Origin: Sphingomonas sp.
GTDB taxonomy: Bacteria; Pseudomonadota; Alphaproteobacteria; Sphingomonadales; Sphingomonadaceae
Reading direction: 5' to 3'
Length of the DNA: 64,000 nucleotides
Assembly (NCBI GenBank): GCA_017304655.1
Contig: JAFKLY010000002.1
Location: 558,001 to 622,000 of the forward strand
The notes under the pieces were generated by a model, which was given only the letters and a program-made list of their open reading frames with translations, was not told the DNA's origin and ran no database searches. Of the stretch, positions 28,896 to 37,001 are shown in pieces; positions within the stretch are counted from its first letter, which is position 1; each line of letters starts with the position of its first letter. A program made the position numbers and the translations under genes.

Positions 28896-28967
28896 TTTTC
28901 ATTGAGTGAAGGGTTCCAACGTCGCTATGGCGACGGGCAGAGGCAGAATCGCGAGGCAGGGACAGTC

Positions 28968-30374
28968 ATGCGCGCAACCTATGTGGGCGGCCCGCTGCGC
29001 CGGTTCCGCGAAGATCGCCAGCTCAAGCAAATCGAGTTTGCCCGCATGCTCGGCATCTCATCGAGCTATCTCAACCAGATCGAGCAGAACCAGCGACCGC
29101 TCACCCTGGCAGTCATGTCCCGGCTCAGGCAGGCCTATGGCGTCGAGGCCGATCAGTTCTCCGGCGAGGATGAAGCCCGCCTGCTGGGCGACCTGCGCGC
29201 CGCGCTGGCCGAGAGCGCCGAGCTGTCGGCTGTCGGCATGTCCGAGATCCGCGAGCTAGCCACGGGACTGCCGGGTGTCGGCAGGGCGTTGCTGGCGCTG
29301 CATCGGCGTTATCGGGAAGCGGTGGAGCGGGGCGAAGTCATGGCCGAGCAACTCGGCAGCGAATGGGCCGCCAATGGCTTGCCGCGTCAGCCCTTCGAGC
29401 AGGTGCGCGACTATTTCGCGGCTCGCCATCATCATTTCGCGCAGCTGGATGAGGCGGCGGAGCGGCTTTACGGCACCGCCGGCCTTTCGCCTCGGACCGT
29501 CCATGGCGGCCTGATGGCCTGGCTGGCCGAGCGGCATCAGGTCCGAATCCTGTTCGACGAGGGTGCGTCGCGCCAGCGCAGCTATGATCCGGAGAGCCGG
29601 ACATTGCGCATCTCTGCCGACCTGCGTCACGGCCAGCAGGCCTTCCAGATGGCGACGCAACTCGCGTTTCTGGAGCAGGGTGCGCTGATCGACCGGCTGG
29701 CGGGCGATCCGATGATCGAAGGAGAGGAGGCTCGCAAGCTTGCCCGCATCGGCCTCGCCAATTACTTCGCCGGCGCGCTCATCATGCCTTATGGCGCGTT
29801 CCTCGCGGCGGCGGAGGCGGAGGCCTATGATGTCGAGCGGCTGGGGCGGCGCTTCGGCGTGGGGTTCGAGACGATCTGCCACCGGCTCTCGACCCTGCAA
29901 CGGCCGGAAGCGCGCGGCGTGCCGTTCTTCTTCATCCGGGTCGATCGCGCCGGCAATATCTCAAAGCGCCAATCGGCGACCGGCTTTCATTTCTCGCGCA
30001 TCGGCGGCGGCTGCCCCTTGTGGAACGTCTATGAGGCGTTCGCCCAGCCCGGTCGCGTGCTGACGCAAGTGGCCCAGATGCCGGACGGGCGCAGCTACCT
30101 CTGGATTGCCCGCACCGTGAGCAGTGCCGGCGGTGGCCATGGCGTGCCGGGCAAATCCTTCGCGATCGGTCTTGGCTGCGATCTGCGCTACGCGAGCCGG
30201 CTGGTCTATTCCAAGGGCCTCGATCTGCAGGATCCGGCCGCTGCGACGCCGATCGGTGCGGGATGCAAGATCTGCGAACGACCCGATTGCACGCAGCGCG
30301 CCTTCCCGCCGGTCGGCCGCAGGGTTGCGGCCGATCCGAACCGCAGCTCGCCCACGCCTTATGCCATGGCCTGA
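28968..30374 (+). CDS. prpR: ScfR/PrpR-type XRE regulator (short-chain fatty acyl-CoA sensing)
   Basis: A 468-residue regulator of the RamB/PrpR/ScfR family. A Cro/CI helix-turn-helix lies at residues 10-65 (LKQIEFARMLGISSSYLNQIE within it). An IrrE/ImmA-like middle region around 150-300 lacks a clear HExxH zinc motif (HGQQAFQMATQLAF instead). A C-terminal DUF2083-like sensor domain contains the cysteines CPLW, CKICERPDC that in the PrpR family form a metal or iron-sulfur site. The ATG at 28968 matches the family N-terminus. It is divergent from prpDCB and overlaps the convergent PrpF gene by 16 bases. Confidence 0.85.
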   Translation: MRATYVGGPLRRFREDRQLKQIEFARMLGISSSYLNQIEQNQRPLTLAVMSRLRQAYGVEADQFSGEDEARLLGDLRAALAESAELSAVGMSEIRELATGLPGVGRALLALHRRYREAVERGEVMAEQLGSEWAANGLPRQPFEQVRDYFAARHHHFAQLDEAAERLYGTAGLSPRTVHGGLMAWLAERHQVRILFDEGASRQRSYDPESRTLRISADLRHGQQAFQMATQLAFLEQGALIDRLAGDPMIEGEEARKLARIGLANYFAGALIMPYGAFLAAAEAEAYDVERLGRRFGVGFETICHRLSTLQRPEARGVPFFFIRVDRAGNISKRQSATGFHFSRIGGGCPLWNVYEAFAQPGRVLTQVAQMPDGRSYLWIARTVSSAGGGHGVPGKSFAIGLGCDLRYASRLVYSKGLDLQDPAAATPIGAGCKICERPDCTQRAFPPVGRRVAADPNRSSPTPYAMA

Positions 30375-31498
30375 CCCGGCACGAGCACGCGTCCTTCGAA
30401 CAAGGGGCGCGCGGTGCGGAAGAAGGAACCGGAGGAGACGTGCCAGTCGCTGTCCCGGCGTTCGACTTGCGCGTCGGCGCTGATGACTCCGGACGGGGTC
30501 GAGAGGCGCAAGGGGTGATCGGCCGGCACCTGCGCTGCCAGTTCGTGCACAAGCGTGCCCTCGATCCGCGCGGCGACGGCCGTGCAGAGTGCTGTTGTCA
30601 GCGGTACGGCACGATGGACCCGTCCACCGGCGAGGAAGCGCAGAGTCAGGTCGACTTCATCCACCGCGATGGCCTCGCCCGACAGCGTGCGTGCCGGCTG
30701 CGGCGCCGAGACAATGCCGACATAGGGGATGGTCTCCAGCGCCATGGCCGTTGCCTCGTCGGGCGCGATGCCCATGCGGACGGAGGCCTTCGCCCGCAAG
30801 TGGGCCAGGCTGTTCATGAGGTCGGCCCGTGCCTCGATGGCCTCCGGCGCTTCATGTCCGGCAAGGCCGATGTCGTCGGCCAGCACGAACAGGCAGGCAT
30901 TGGCGGCATCGACGAGCGACACGGTGATCCCGTCGATCGGCTCGGTGGTCAGCCCGGTCGGCAGCAACCGGCCGGTGCTCGCCCCGCCCGGTTCGATGAA
31001 GTCGAGGCGGATCGGCGCGCCCGTGCCAGCGACGCCGGGAATGGCAAGGTCGCCATCATAGCGCGGCGCGCCGTCCTCGACGGGGAATCGGGCATGGATC
31101 AGCTTGCCGGTGTTGCTGTTGAAGATGCGCACGGTCGCCTCGCCCGATCCGGCCGGCACCAGCCCCTGATCGACGGCGAACGGGCCAACCGCCGCGCTCA
31201 TATTACCGCAATTGCCGCGCCGATCGACATGGCTTTCCCGCACGCCGATCTGGGCAAAGCAGAAGTCGATGTCCGCATCGGGCCGGGAGGATCGGCTGAC
31301 GATGCAGGCTTTGGAGAGGGAGCTCAGACCGCCGCCCATCCCGTCGAGCTGTCGGCCATAAGGGTCAGGCGTGCCCATGGCGGCGAGCAGGACGGCGTCC
31401 TGCGCTGCGATGTCGACGGGAAGATCGTCGGCGAGGAGCATCAGCCCCTTGCTGGTGCCCCCGCGCATGAAGGTCGCCCGGATTGCCTGCTGTTTCAT
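30359..31498 (-). CDS. PrpF-family isomerase (methylaconitate or 4-oxalomesaconate type)
   Basis: A 379-residue PrpF-fold protein. It begins with the hallmark IRATFMRGGTSKGLM and contains MGGGLSSLSK, RGNCGNMSAAVGPFA with a catalytic cysteine, FNSNTGK and DGITVSLVDAANACLFV. The family isomerises methylaconitate in the methylcitrate cycle or 4-oxalomesaconate in aromatic degradation (GalD/LigU). Position next to the prp genes argues for the first. The adjacent aromatic-acid-type transporter on the same strand, and PrpD rather than AcnD, argue for the second. The choice is open. Confidence 0.8.
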   Translation of the reverse strand: MKQQAIRATFMRGGTSKGLMLLADDLPVDIAAQDAVLLAAMGTPDPYGRQLDGMGGGLSSLSKACIVSRSSRPDADIDFCFAQIGVRESHVDRRGNCGNMSAAVGPFAVDQGLVPAGSGEATVRIFNSNTGKLIHARFPVEDGAPRYDGDLAIPGVAGTGAPIRLDFIEPGGASTGRLLPTGLTTEPIDGITVSLVDAANACLFVLADDIGLAGHEAPEAIEARADLMNSLAHLRAKASVRMGIAPDEATAMALETIPYVGIVSAPQPARTLSGEAIAVDEVDLTLRFLAGGRVHRAVPLTTALCTAVAARIEGTLVHELAAQVPADHPLRLSTPSGVISADAQVERRDSDWHVSSGSFFRTARPLFEGRVLVPGQAMA

Positions 31499-31546
31499 GC
31501 GCCGATCCTAGCGCGGCGACCGGCCTTGCGCCATGCTATGTGCGGC

Positions 31547-32893
31547 TCAGCCCCGGCTGGGCGGCACGTGCCGATCGACGATGAACGCGGCGGCCGAAAC
31601 CAGCACGGCACCCACGCACAGTACCGTGAAGAACGGCACCACGCTGCCGGCGCCGAAATCGAGCAGGGCGCCGCCGAGACCGCTGGCGGCGATCGCGCCG
31701 ACCCGGCTCATGAAGATGCCGAAGCCGATCCCTGCCGATCGGCAGGACTGCGGATAGCCGAGCGCCATGATCACATACATGGTCGCGATGCCTGCGCTGA
31801 AGAAGGCGCCAGCGCCGCCGATGAGGAGCACGACGAGCGCGCGTTCCGCGACTGTCGGTGTGGCGGGCAGCACCTCCACCGTGAAAGCTAGTGCGACGAG
31901 GAGCACGAACACGGTGGCGCTGATCACCGCCATGACACGCCGAGAGCCAAACCGGCGCGTCAGCAGGCCTGCCCCGATTGATCCGAACATGGAGGTAATG
32001 CCGCAGACGGACACCGCGAATCCGGCCTGTTCGAGCGTGAAGCCGGCCGAAGTGAGGAAGGTCGTGGACCAGTTGAGAATGCCATAGGCCACGAGCGCGC
32101 AGGCGGCGAAGGCAATGCCGATGCCGATGTTGAGCCGCATGTTGCTGCGATGAAGCACCCCAACCGACGGCGCGCCATCCGCTTCCGAAGTATGGCGCTC
32201 GGGGGCCAGTGTCACCGGCTCGGTGAGCACGCGCCGGGCGACGCGTGCCGCAGCCTCCGGCTTGCCTTTGCTCAGGAAGAAGGATGGGCTGTCCCGAAGC
32301 GCGGCGAGGATGATGATGACCAGCAGCAGCGTTGCGATGCCGAACACGACGAAGGTGCCGCGCCAGCCATACGTCGCCGCGAGCGTGGGCGCCAGCCAGC
32401 CGACCACGGTGCCGCCCAGCGGTGTGCCGACCGAAAGCGTGCTGACCGTGACCGGGCGCAGGCGCTCTGGCAGCCATTCGCTCGCCATGGCGAGCGCATT
32501 GGAATAGGCCGCGCCAAAACCAAGCCCGCCGACAATGCGCCACAGCGCGAGATGCCAGACGCCGTCTGCCTGACTTGCGCCGACCGTTGCCAGCGCGAAG
32601 ATGACGGCCGCCAGCGCCAGTCCGTAGCGCCGGCCGATCCGGTCGCCGAGGCTGCCGCCGCCCCATGCGCCAAGGCCGAAGCCGACGAGCGCGGCGCTCA
32701 TGGCGATCCCGAACGTTCCCCGGTCGACACCGAAATCGGCAATCACCAGCGGCGCAACGATGCCCAGCAATTGCATGTCGATGCCGTCGCTGACCAGCAC
32801 CAGCATGCAGACTGCGACTGTCATCCATTGGAACAGACGAAGCGGCGAGCGCGCCAGTGCTTCGCTGAAAGTCGTGGCCGCCGGTGGCGCCAT
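31547..32893 (-). CDS. MFS transporter, aromatic acid:H+ symporter-like
   Basis: A 448-residue major facilitator with 12 predicted membrane segments. The N-terminal DGIDMQLLGIVAP resembles the DGxD motif of AAHS aromatic-acid transporters such as PcaK. GSLGDRIGRRYGL is the family loop 2-3 signature, and it recurs in weaker form as GLLTRRFGSRR between segments 8 and 9. A GGGGAGG ribosome site lies 6 bases before the ATG at 32893. It should import an aromatic or related carboxylate. It is divergent from the flavoprotein operon, sharing a control region with two palindromes, and 48 bases upstream of the PrpF-family gene. Confidence 0.82.
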   Translation of the reverse strand: MAPPAATTFSEALARSPLRLFQWMTVAVCMLVLVSDGIDMQLLGIVAPLVIADFGVDRGTFGIAMSAALVGFGLGAWGGGSLGDRIGRRYGLALAAVIFALATVGASQADGVWHLALWRIVGGLGFGAAYSNALAMASEWLPERLRPVTVSTLSVGTPLGGTVVGWLAPTLAATYGWRGTFVVFGIATLLLVIIILAALRDSPSFFLSKGKPEAAARVARRVLTEPVTLAPERHTSEADGAPSVGVLHRSNMRLNIGIGIAFAACALVAYGILNWSTTFLTSAGFTLEQAGFAVSVCGITSMFGSIGAGLLTRRFGSRRVMAVISATVFVLLVALAFTVEVLPATPTVAERALVVLLIGGAGAFFSAGIATMYVIMALGYPQSCRSAGIGFGIFMSRVGAIAASGLGGALLDFGAGSVVPFFTVLCVGAVLVSAAAFIVDRHVPPSRG

Positions 32894-33060
32894 GTAGTGT
32901 CCTCCCCATGTCTTTGATGTGACGTGTAAACAGTCGTCCGGCATTTGTCGAAGGGCTGTCGGTTGATTTTTTCTCCCGGTTTTTCGTGCAAAATGAAGGC
33001 CGAGACACATAGGCGGGCGGGCCGGTCATGCAGCGATGGCAAGCGATTCGGGGGTGTTTG

Positions 33061-33075
33061 ATGTAAAAATTACAT
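33061..33075. promoter_or_regulatory. candidate operator A, TGTAA-N3-TTACA
   Basis: ATGTAA-AAA-TTACAT is a perfect 6-bp inverted repeat with a 3-base spacer, in the middle of the divergent control region. Confidence 0.55.
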
Positions 33076-33157
33076 GTCGACCATTACCGCTCGAGCTCAG
33101 ATTGTGCTGGAAAAATGCTATAATTGGCCGGGTTGGCTACATGGCCCGAAACGTCAT

Positions 33158-33174
33158 AATGTAAATCTTGCATT
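33158..33174. promoter_or_regulatory. candidate operator B, imperfect copy of operator A
   Basis: AATGTAA-ATC-TTGCATT repeats the same arms with one mismatch, 47 bases before the flavoprotein start. Two copies of one motif suggest cooperative binding by a single regulator. Confidence 0.5.
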
Positions 33175-33220
33175 GTTCCATTGGCCCGGTTAGCGCCGGC
33201 TCGACAGAATGGAGAGTGTG

Positions 33221-34795
33221 ATGCCTGATACCTTGCCCCCTCATCTCACCGCATCTGCCTTCTCGAAGGCATTGGGGGCCTTTTCCGGCGTGGTCGGTCC
33301 GAAATGGGTGCTGTCGAGCGAGGAAGATCGCACGACCTATATCGATCCCTATGCGCTGGGCGACGGGCTGAACCATGCCGCCTCGGCGGCCGTGGCACCC
33401 GCCAGCGTGGAGGAAGTGCAGGCGATCGTTCGGCTTGCCAACGAGCATCGCGTGCCGCTCTGGCCCACTGCGCGCGGCAAAAATCTGGGCTATGGCTGGG
33501 CTTCCCCCGCCATGGCCGGCACGGTCGTGCTCGATCTTGGGCGCATGAACCGCATTCTCGATGTCGATCCGAAGTTCGGCCACTGCCTCATCGAGCCGGG
33601 CGTGGGCTTCTACGATCTCTACAATTATCTGCGCGACAACAAGATTCCGCTCTGGATGTCGGTGCCCGGCAATGCCTGGGGCAGCGTCCTCGGCAATGCG
33701 CTGGAGCGGGGCCTGGGTTACACGCCTTATGGCGATCACGCGTCCAAGATCTGCGGCATGGAAGTCGTTTCGCCCACGGGGGAGCTGTTCCGCACCGGCA
33801 TGGGCGCCATGGCCGGCAGCAAGTCCTGGCAGGCCTATCAGCACGGCTTTGGCCCGTCCTGGGATCAGTTCCTCGTTCAATCCAATTTCGGCGTCGTTAC
33901 CAAGATGGGCCTGTGGCTGATGCCCGAGCCGGAAATGACCCTGCGCGCCAAGATCGAACTGCCCAAGGCGGACGACATCGCCTGGGCGATCGACGAACTG
34001 CACACGCTGCGCCTCAACAACGTCGTCGAGCATAATTTCGTGTTCGGCAATTTCATGCATGACGCTGCCGTCGTCTCCCAGCGCCACGACTGGTATGATG
34101 GCAAGGGCGCGCTGCCGGACGATGTCGCCCAGAAGATGATGGACCATTTCGGCATTGGCTGGTGGCGGTTCACGATGAACCTGTATGGCCATGAAGGCGT
34201 GGTGAAGGCGAAGGAGCAGATCGTCCGCAAGGCGATGGAGCCGCATCTGGGCAAGCCCATCGAGTTCGTGGAATGGCACAGAGGCGATCCGATCGAGACG
34301 TCAGGCGCCGGCCGGCCAAGCGCGGTGGCGCTGCAGATCGTCAATTGGCGCGGCGGGCGCGGCGGCCATATGGGCTTCTCGCCGGTCATGCCTCCCGATG
34401 GCCAGCTTGCCCACAAGCAGTTCCGCGCGATGAAGACGCGCTTCGTGGAGCATGGGCTCGATTACTACACATCCTTCACCATGGGGCATCGCCACATCAA
34501 CAATGTGAACCTGCTGCTCTACAATCGCGACGATGAGGACATGGTCACGCGCGCCCGCAAGCTGTTCAATGTGCTGATCGCCGACGCCAAGGCCTCAGGA
34601 TATGGCGAATATCGCACGCACCTCGACTTCATGGACCCGGTCGCCGCGAGTTTCGATTTCAATGGCGGGGTGCTTCACCGCCTCAACGAGACGGTCAAGA
34701 ACGCGCTCGATCCCAATGGCGTGATCGCACCGGGCAAGAACGGCATCTGGCCGCGCGCCTATCGCGCTGCCCCTGGCAAGGGAGAGAGCGCATGA
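33221..34795 (+). CDS. VAO/PCMH-type flavoprotein oxidoreductase (4-cresol/eugenol dehydrogenase-like)
   Basis: A 524-residue FAD-linked oxidase of the vanillyl-alcohol-oxidase / p-cresol methylhydroxylase family. The FAD-binding half contains VAPASVEEVQAIVRLANEH, PLWPTARGKNLGYGW, VVLDLGRMNRIL and VEPGVGFYDLY-like motifs; the C-terminal cap contains MGHRHINNVNLLLYN and ends with DPNGVIAPGKNGIWP. The ATG at 33221 is preferred because GGAGAG lies 7 bases upstream. It overlaps the cytochrome c gene as ATGA, the arrangement of flavocytochromes such as PchFC or eugenol hydroxylase. It probably oxidises a para-alkylphenol or phenylpropanoid in the periplasm or membrane; the exact phenol is unknown. 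Confidence 0.85.
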   Translation: MPDTLPPHLTASAFSKALGAFSGVVGPKWVLSSEEDRTTYIDPYALGDGLNHAASAAVAPASVEEVQAIVRLANEHRVPLWPTARGKNLGYGWASPAMAGTVVLDLGRMNRILDVDPKFGHCLIEPGVGFYDLYNYLRDNKIPLWMSVPGNAWGSVLGNALERGLGYTPYGDHASKICGMEVVSPTGELFRTGMGAMAGSKSWQAYQHGFGPSWDQFLVQSNFGVVTKMGLWLMPEPEMTLRAKIELPKADDIAWAIDELHTLRLNNVVEHNFVFGNFMHDAAVVSQRHDWYDGKGALPDDVAQKMMDHFGIGWWRFTMNLYGHEGVVKAKEQIVRKAMEPHLGKPIEFVEWHRGDPIETSGAGRPSAVALQIVNWRGGRGGHMGFSPVMPPDGQLAHKQFRAMKTRFVEHGLDYYTSFTMGHRHINNVNLLLYNRDDEDMVTRARKLFNVLIADAKASGYGEYRTHLDFMDPVAASFDFNGGVLHRLNETVKNALDPNGVIAPGKNGIWPRAYRAAPGKGESA

Positions 34796-35184
34796 GCCGG
34801 ATTGCCATGGCCATCGCCGCCACGCTGGCGGCAGCGACCGGGATCGTCAGCCTTGCCGGCGCGCAGACGGCCGCGCCCTCGGCCAGTGCTCCGGCCAATC
34901 CCTATGTGCGTGGTCCGCAGGATGGCGCCGGGCTGTTCCTCGCCCGGTGCGGCTATTGCCATCTGGAGGGCGGGACGGGCACGATGATGCTCGAACGGCG
35001 CCTGGGTAAGGCCAATCGTCTGCTCGCCGAGCGCACCGACTTGCCCGCCGACTATGTGAAGGCCGTGGCGCGCAATGGCATCAACAGCATGCCGACCATC
35101 ACGCGCGTCGAGGTGACGGACGAGGAGCTGGACAAGATCGCCGCTTATCTCGCTACGCCAAAGAAGAAGGCGGCGGCGAAATGA
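34792..35184 (+). CDS. c-type cytochrome subunit of the flavocytochrome
   Basis: A 130-residue exported monohaem cytochrome c. It has a signal peptide ending near residue 24 (LAGA), a CGYCH haem motif in GLFLARCGYCHLEGG, and a distal methionine candidate in INSMPTITR. The length and the placement directly after the flavoprotein match the small electron-accepting subunit of 4-cresol or eugenol dehydrogenases. Both ends overlap neighbours as ATGA, so the three genes are translationally coupled. Confidence 0.87.
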   Translation: MSRIAMAIAATLAAATGIVSLAGAQTAAPSASAPANPYVRGPQDGAGLFLARCGYCHLEGGTGTMMLERRLGKANRLLAERTDLPADYVKAVARNGINSMPTITRVEVTDEELDKIAAYLATPKKKAAAK

Positions 35185-35726
35185 TCCGGCGGGATGTGCT
35201 CAAGCTCGGCGGTGCCGCCACTGCGGGCCTGGCCCTGGCGACACCGCTTGCGGCCGCCGTTGACCAAGGCCGGCGACCCGGCGGCACCGTGCTGATCGAC
35301 GATCGCTTCGCGGATGCGCGGACCTTTGCCGCCGCCGCGCGTGATGCCGGTGTGCGGGTGCTCTCGACGGGGGGCGACGTGCCGTCACTGCGATATGGTC
35401 TCCTGCGGGGCGAGCCGCTGGAGGGTCTCGGCGGGCTCACGACCTATGCCGACATGATGGTGATCGCCAGCCTGGCTGCCGAGGCGCGGCGTGCCTTCTC
35501 CCTGCGGATCGCGCATGAGGTGGGGCAAGGAAAGGTGACCCACCGGCTGCTGGACGGACCGTCCGGTTGCATCGCCGTGCTGGACGCTGCGGGGTGGCAC
35601 TGGCCCGCGGGCGTGTGGACTCTCATGGCCACCGCGCCCGCCAAAGCGGTGGCGACGGTGTCCGCCCGGCACAGGACCCACAATGGTGGACGAGATGGCG
35701 CACTCTGGTCCTGGGCCATTGCCTAA
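35181..35726 (+). CDS. Tat-exported protein of unknown function in the flavocytochrome operon
   Basis: A 181-residue protein with a twin-arginine signal (MIRRDVLKLGG, then a hydrophobic stretch to about residue 26). The mature part has no motif that I recognise. It begins with VLIDDRFADARTFAAAARDAG, with segments RYGLLRGEPLEGLGGLTTYADM and HEVGQGKVTHRLLDGPSG, and contains a single cysteine near residue 132. The ATG overlaps the cytochrome stop, so it is made together with the flavocytochrome. A role in maturation, anchoring or electron transfer of that complex is plausible but unproven. Confidence 0.75.
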   Translation: MIRRDVLKLGGAATAGLALATPLAAAVDQGRRPGGTVLIDDRFADARTFAAAARDAGVRVLSTGGDVPSLRYGLLRGEPLEGLGGLTTYADMMVIASLAAEARRAFSLRIAHEVGQGKVTHRLLDGPSGCIAVLDAAGWHWPAGVWTLMATAPAKAVATVSARHRTHNGGRDGALWSWAIA

Positions 35727-35759
35727 GCGGTCCGGATCACCCAAGCTGCATCGCACAAC

Positions 35760-36821
35760 ATGTCAGCCCTGGGGGATGCCGAAGAAATGACTGAACCGCC
35801 GACGCGTGGGGACGGGACGCGCCGTCGGTCCGGCGCGACGCTGGCGGATGTGGCCAAGGCCGCGCGCGTCTCCACCGCCACCGTCTCCCGCGCGCTCAAT
35901 ACCCCCAACCTGCTGACCAAGGAGACGCTGGGCCGCGTGCACTCCGCTATTGCCGCGACCGGTTATATCCCCGCGCTCACGACCGGGACCGTCATCACCA
36001 ATCGCAGCCGGCTGATTGCGATCATGGTACCGCCGACGCCGCTTGGGCTGTTCGATTCCACCGTGCGTACCGCTGTCGCTGCGCTGGATGACGGCGGGTA
36101 CCAGTCGTTGCTCGGCATCTACAGCCGGGACGCGACACGTGAAAAGGTCGTGACGCAGATCCTCAGCCGGCGGCCGGGCGGACTCATCCTCATAGGCCTG
36201 CCCATCTCGCCGGACGTGCGCGATCTGCTGATCGAATCGCGCCTGCCCATTGTCGAGACCTGGGAAATGCCGCTCGCGCCGATCGATATGGTCGCTGGCA
36301 TTTCACACCACGACATCGGCGTGGCGATCGGGAATTTCCTGTTGCGCAAGGGTTATCGGCGCCCGGTGATCTTCTCGATCGACAGCAGCCGTGGCCATGT
36401 CCGCCGCTATGGCATTTCCCGCGTGCTCATGGAGGCCGGCCTGCCGGAGCCGCGCAGCTTCGATCAGGGGCTGCCCGGCACAGTGGGTGAAGGGCGCCGG
36501 GCCTTCGCCAGCCTCTGGGAACAGGGCGACCGGCCGGACGTGATCGTCTGCGCGTCCGACTGGCTGGCGCAGGGCGTGCTGATCGAGGCGGCGGTCCGCG
36601 GTGTGCGTGTGCCGGAGGATGTCGCGGTCATTGGCTTCGGCGACTTCGATTTCGCCAAGGAACTGGAACCGGCGCTGACCACGATCCGCATCGACGGCGA
36701 AACGATCGGAACGAAGGCGGCGGCGATGATGCTGGCGGCGCTGAATGACGATCGCCGGGACCGGGCCAAGGCGCCGCGCGTCGACGTAGGCTTCTCGCTG
36801 GTGGAGCGAGCCAGCACCTGA
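35760..36821 (+). CDS. LacI-family transcriptional regulator
   Basis: A regulator of 353 residues (344 if the ATG at 35787 is used; neither start has a strong ribosome site). The LacI helix-turn-helix is at about residues 26-50 (TLADVAKAARVSTATVSRALN), followed by the hinge region and a periplasmic-binding-protein-like sensor domain ending in FDFAKELEPALTTIRID. It lies 33 bases downstream of the Tat protein gene on the same strand and faces the lignostilbene-type dioxygenase gene. It probably controls the phenolic genes on one or both sides; its ligand is unknown. Confidence 0.87.
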   Translation: MSALGDAEEMTEPPTRGDGTRRRSGATLADVAKAARVSTATVSRALNTPNLLTKETLGRVHSAIAATGYIPALTTGTVITNRSRLIAIMVPPTPLGLFDSTVRTAVAALDDGGYQSLLGIYSRDATREKVVTQILSRRPGGLILIGLPISPDVRDLLIESRLPIVETWEMPLAPIDMVAGISHHDIGVAIGNFLLRKGYRRPVIFSIDSSRGHVRRYGISRVLMEAGLPEPRSFDQGLPGTVGEGRRAFASLWEQGDRPDVIVCASDWLAQGVLIEAAVRGVRVPEDVAVIGFGDFDFAKELEPALTTIRIDGETIGTKAAAMMLAALNDDRRDRAKAPRVDVGFSLVERAST

Positions 36822-36960
36822 GGGCTCGCGTCGCGCGAAGCGCAGAAATGGCCGCCTCAGCATATTCGGCCGTATTCGAGAAAAATCGGAAGATGCCGAG
36901 CTTTCGGTCAGGGCCTGACGACCGTCGCAATCACTATCAGGCCAAAGGAAAAAAGGGCGG

Positions 36961-36988
36961 ACGCTCCCGGTCCTGCAACCGGGAGCGT
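36961..36988 (-). terminator. intrinsic terminator of the dioxygenase gene
   Basis: An 11-bp perfect stem, ACGCTCCCGGT / ACCGGGAGCGT, with a 6-base loop, 13 bases after the dioxygenase stop. On the minus strand it is followed by CCGCCCTTTTTTCC. It may also limit read-through from the LacI gene. Confidence 0.8.
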
Positions 36989-37001
36989 TTCATGGTCGCT
37001 T

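Larger units (their letters stand above)
32894..33220. promoter_or_regulatory. divergent control region, MFS transporter / flavoprotein operon
   Basis: An AT-rich region of about 330 bases between divergent genes, with two related palindromes listed separately. No additional gene is supported. Confidence 0.65.

Noticed and set aside
28968..30374. An active IrrE/ImmA-type protease in the ScfR regulator
   Set aside because: The region where HExxH is expected reads HGQQAFQMATQ, so a zinc protease activity is not supported.
31536..33029. A 497-codon minus-strand frame overlapping the MFS gene
   Set aside because: Its translation is Arg-rich nonsense, while the neighbouring frame shows a full MFS transporter with membrane segments and loop motifs.
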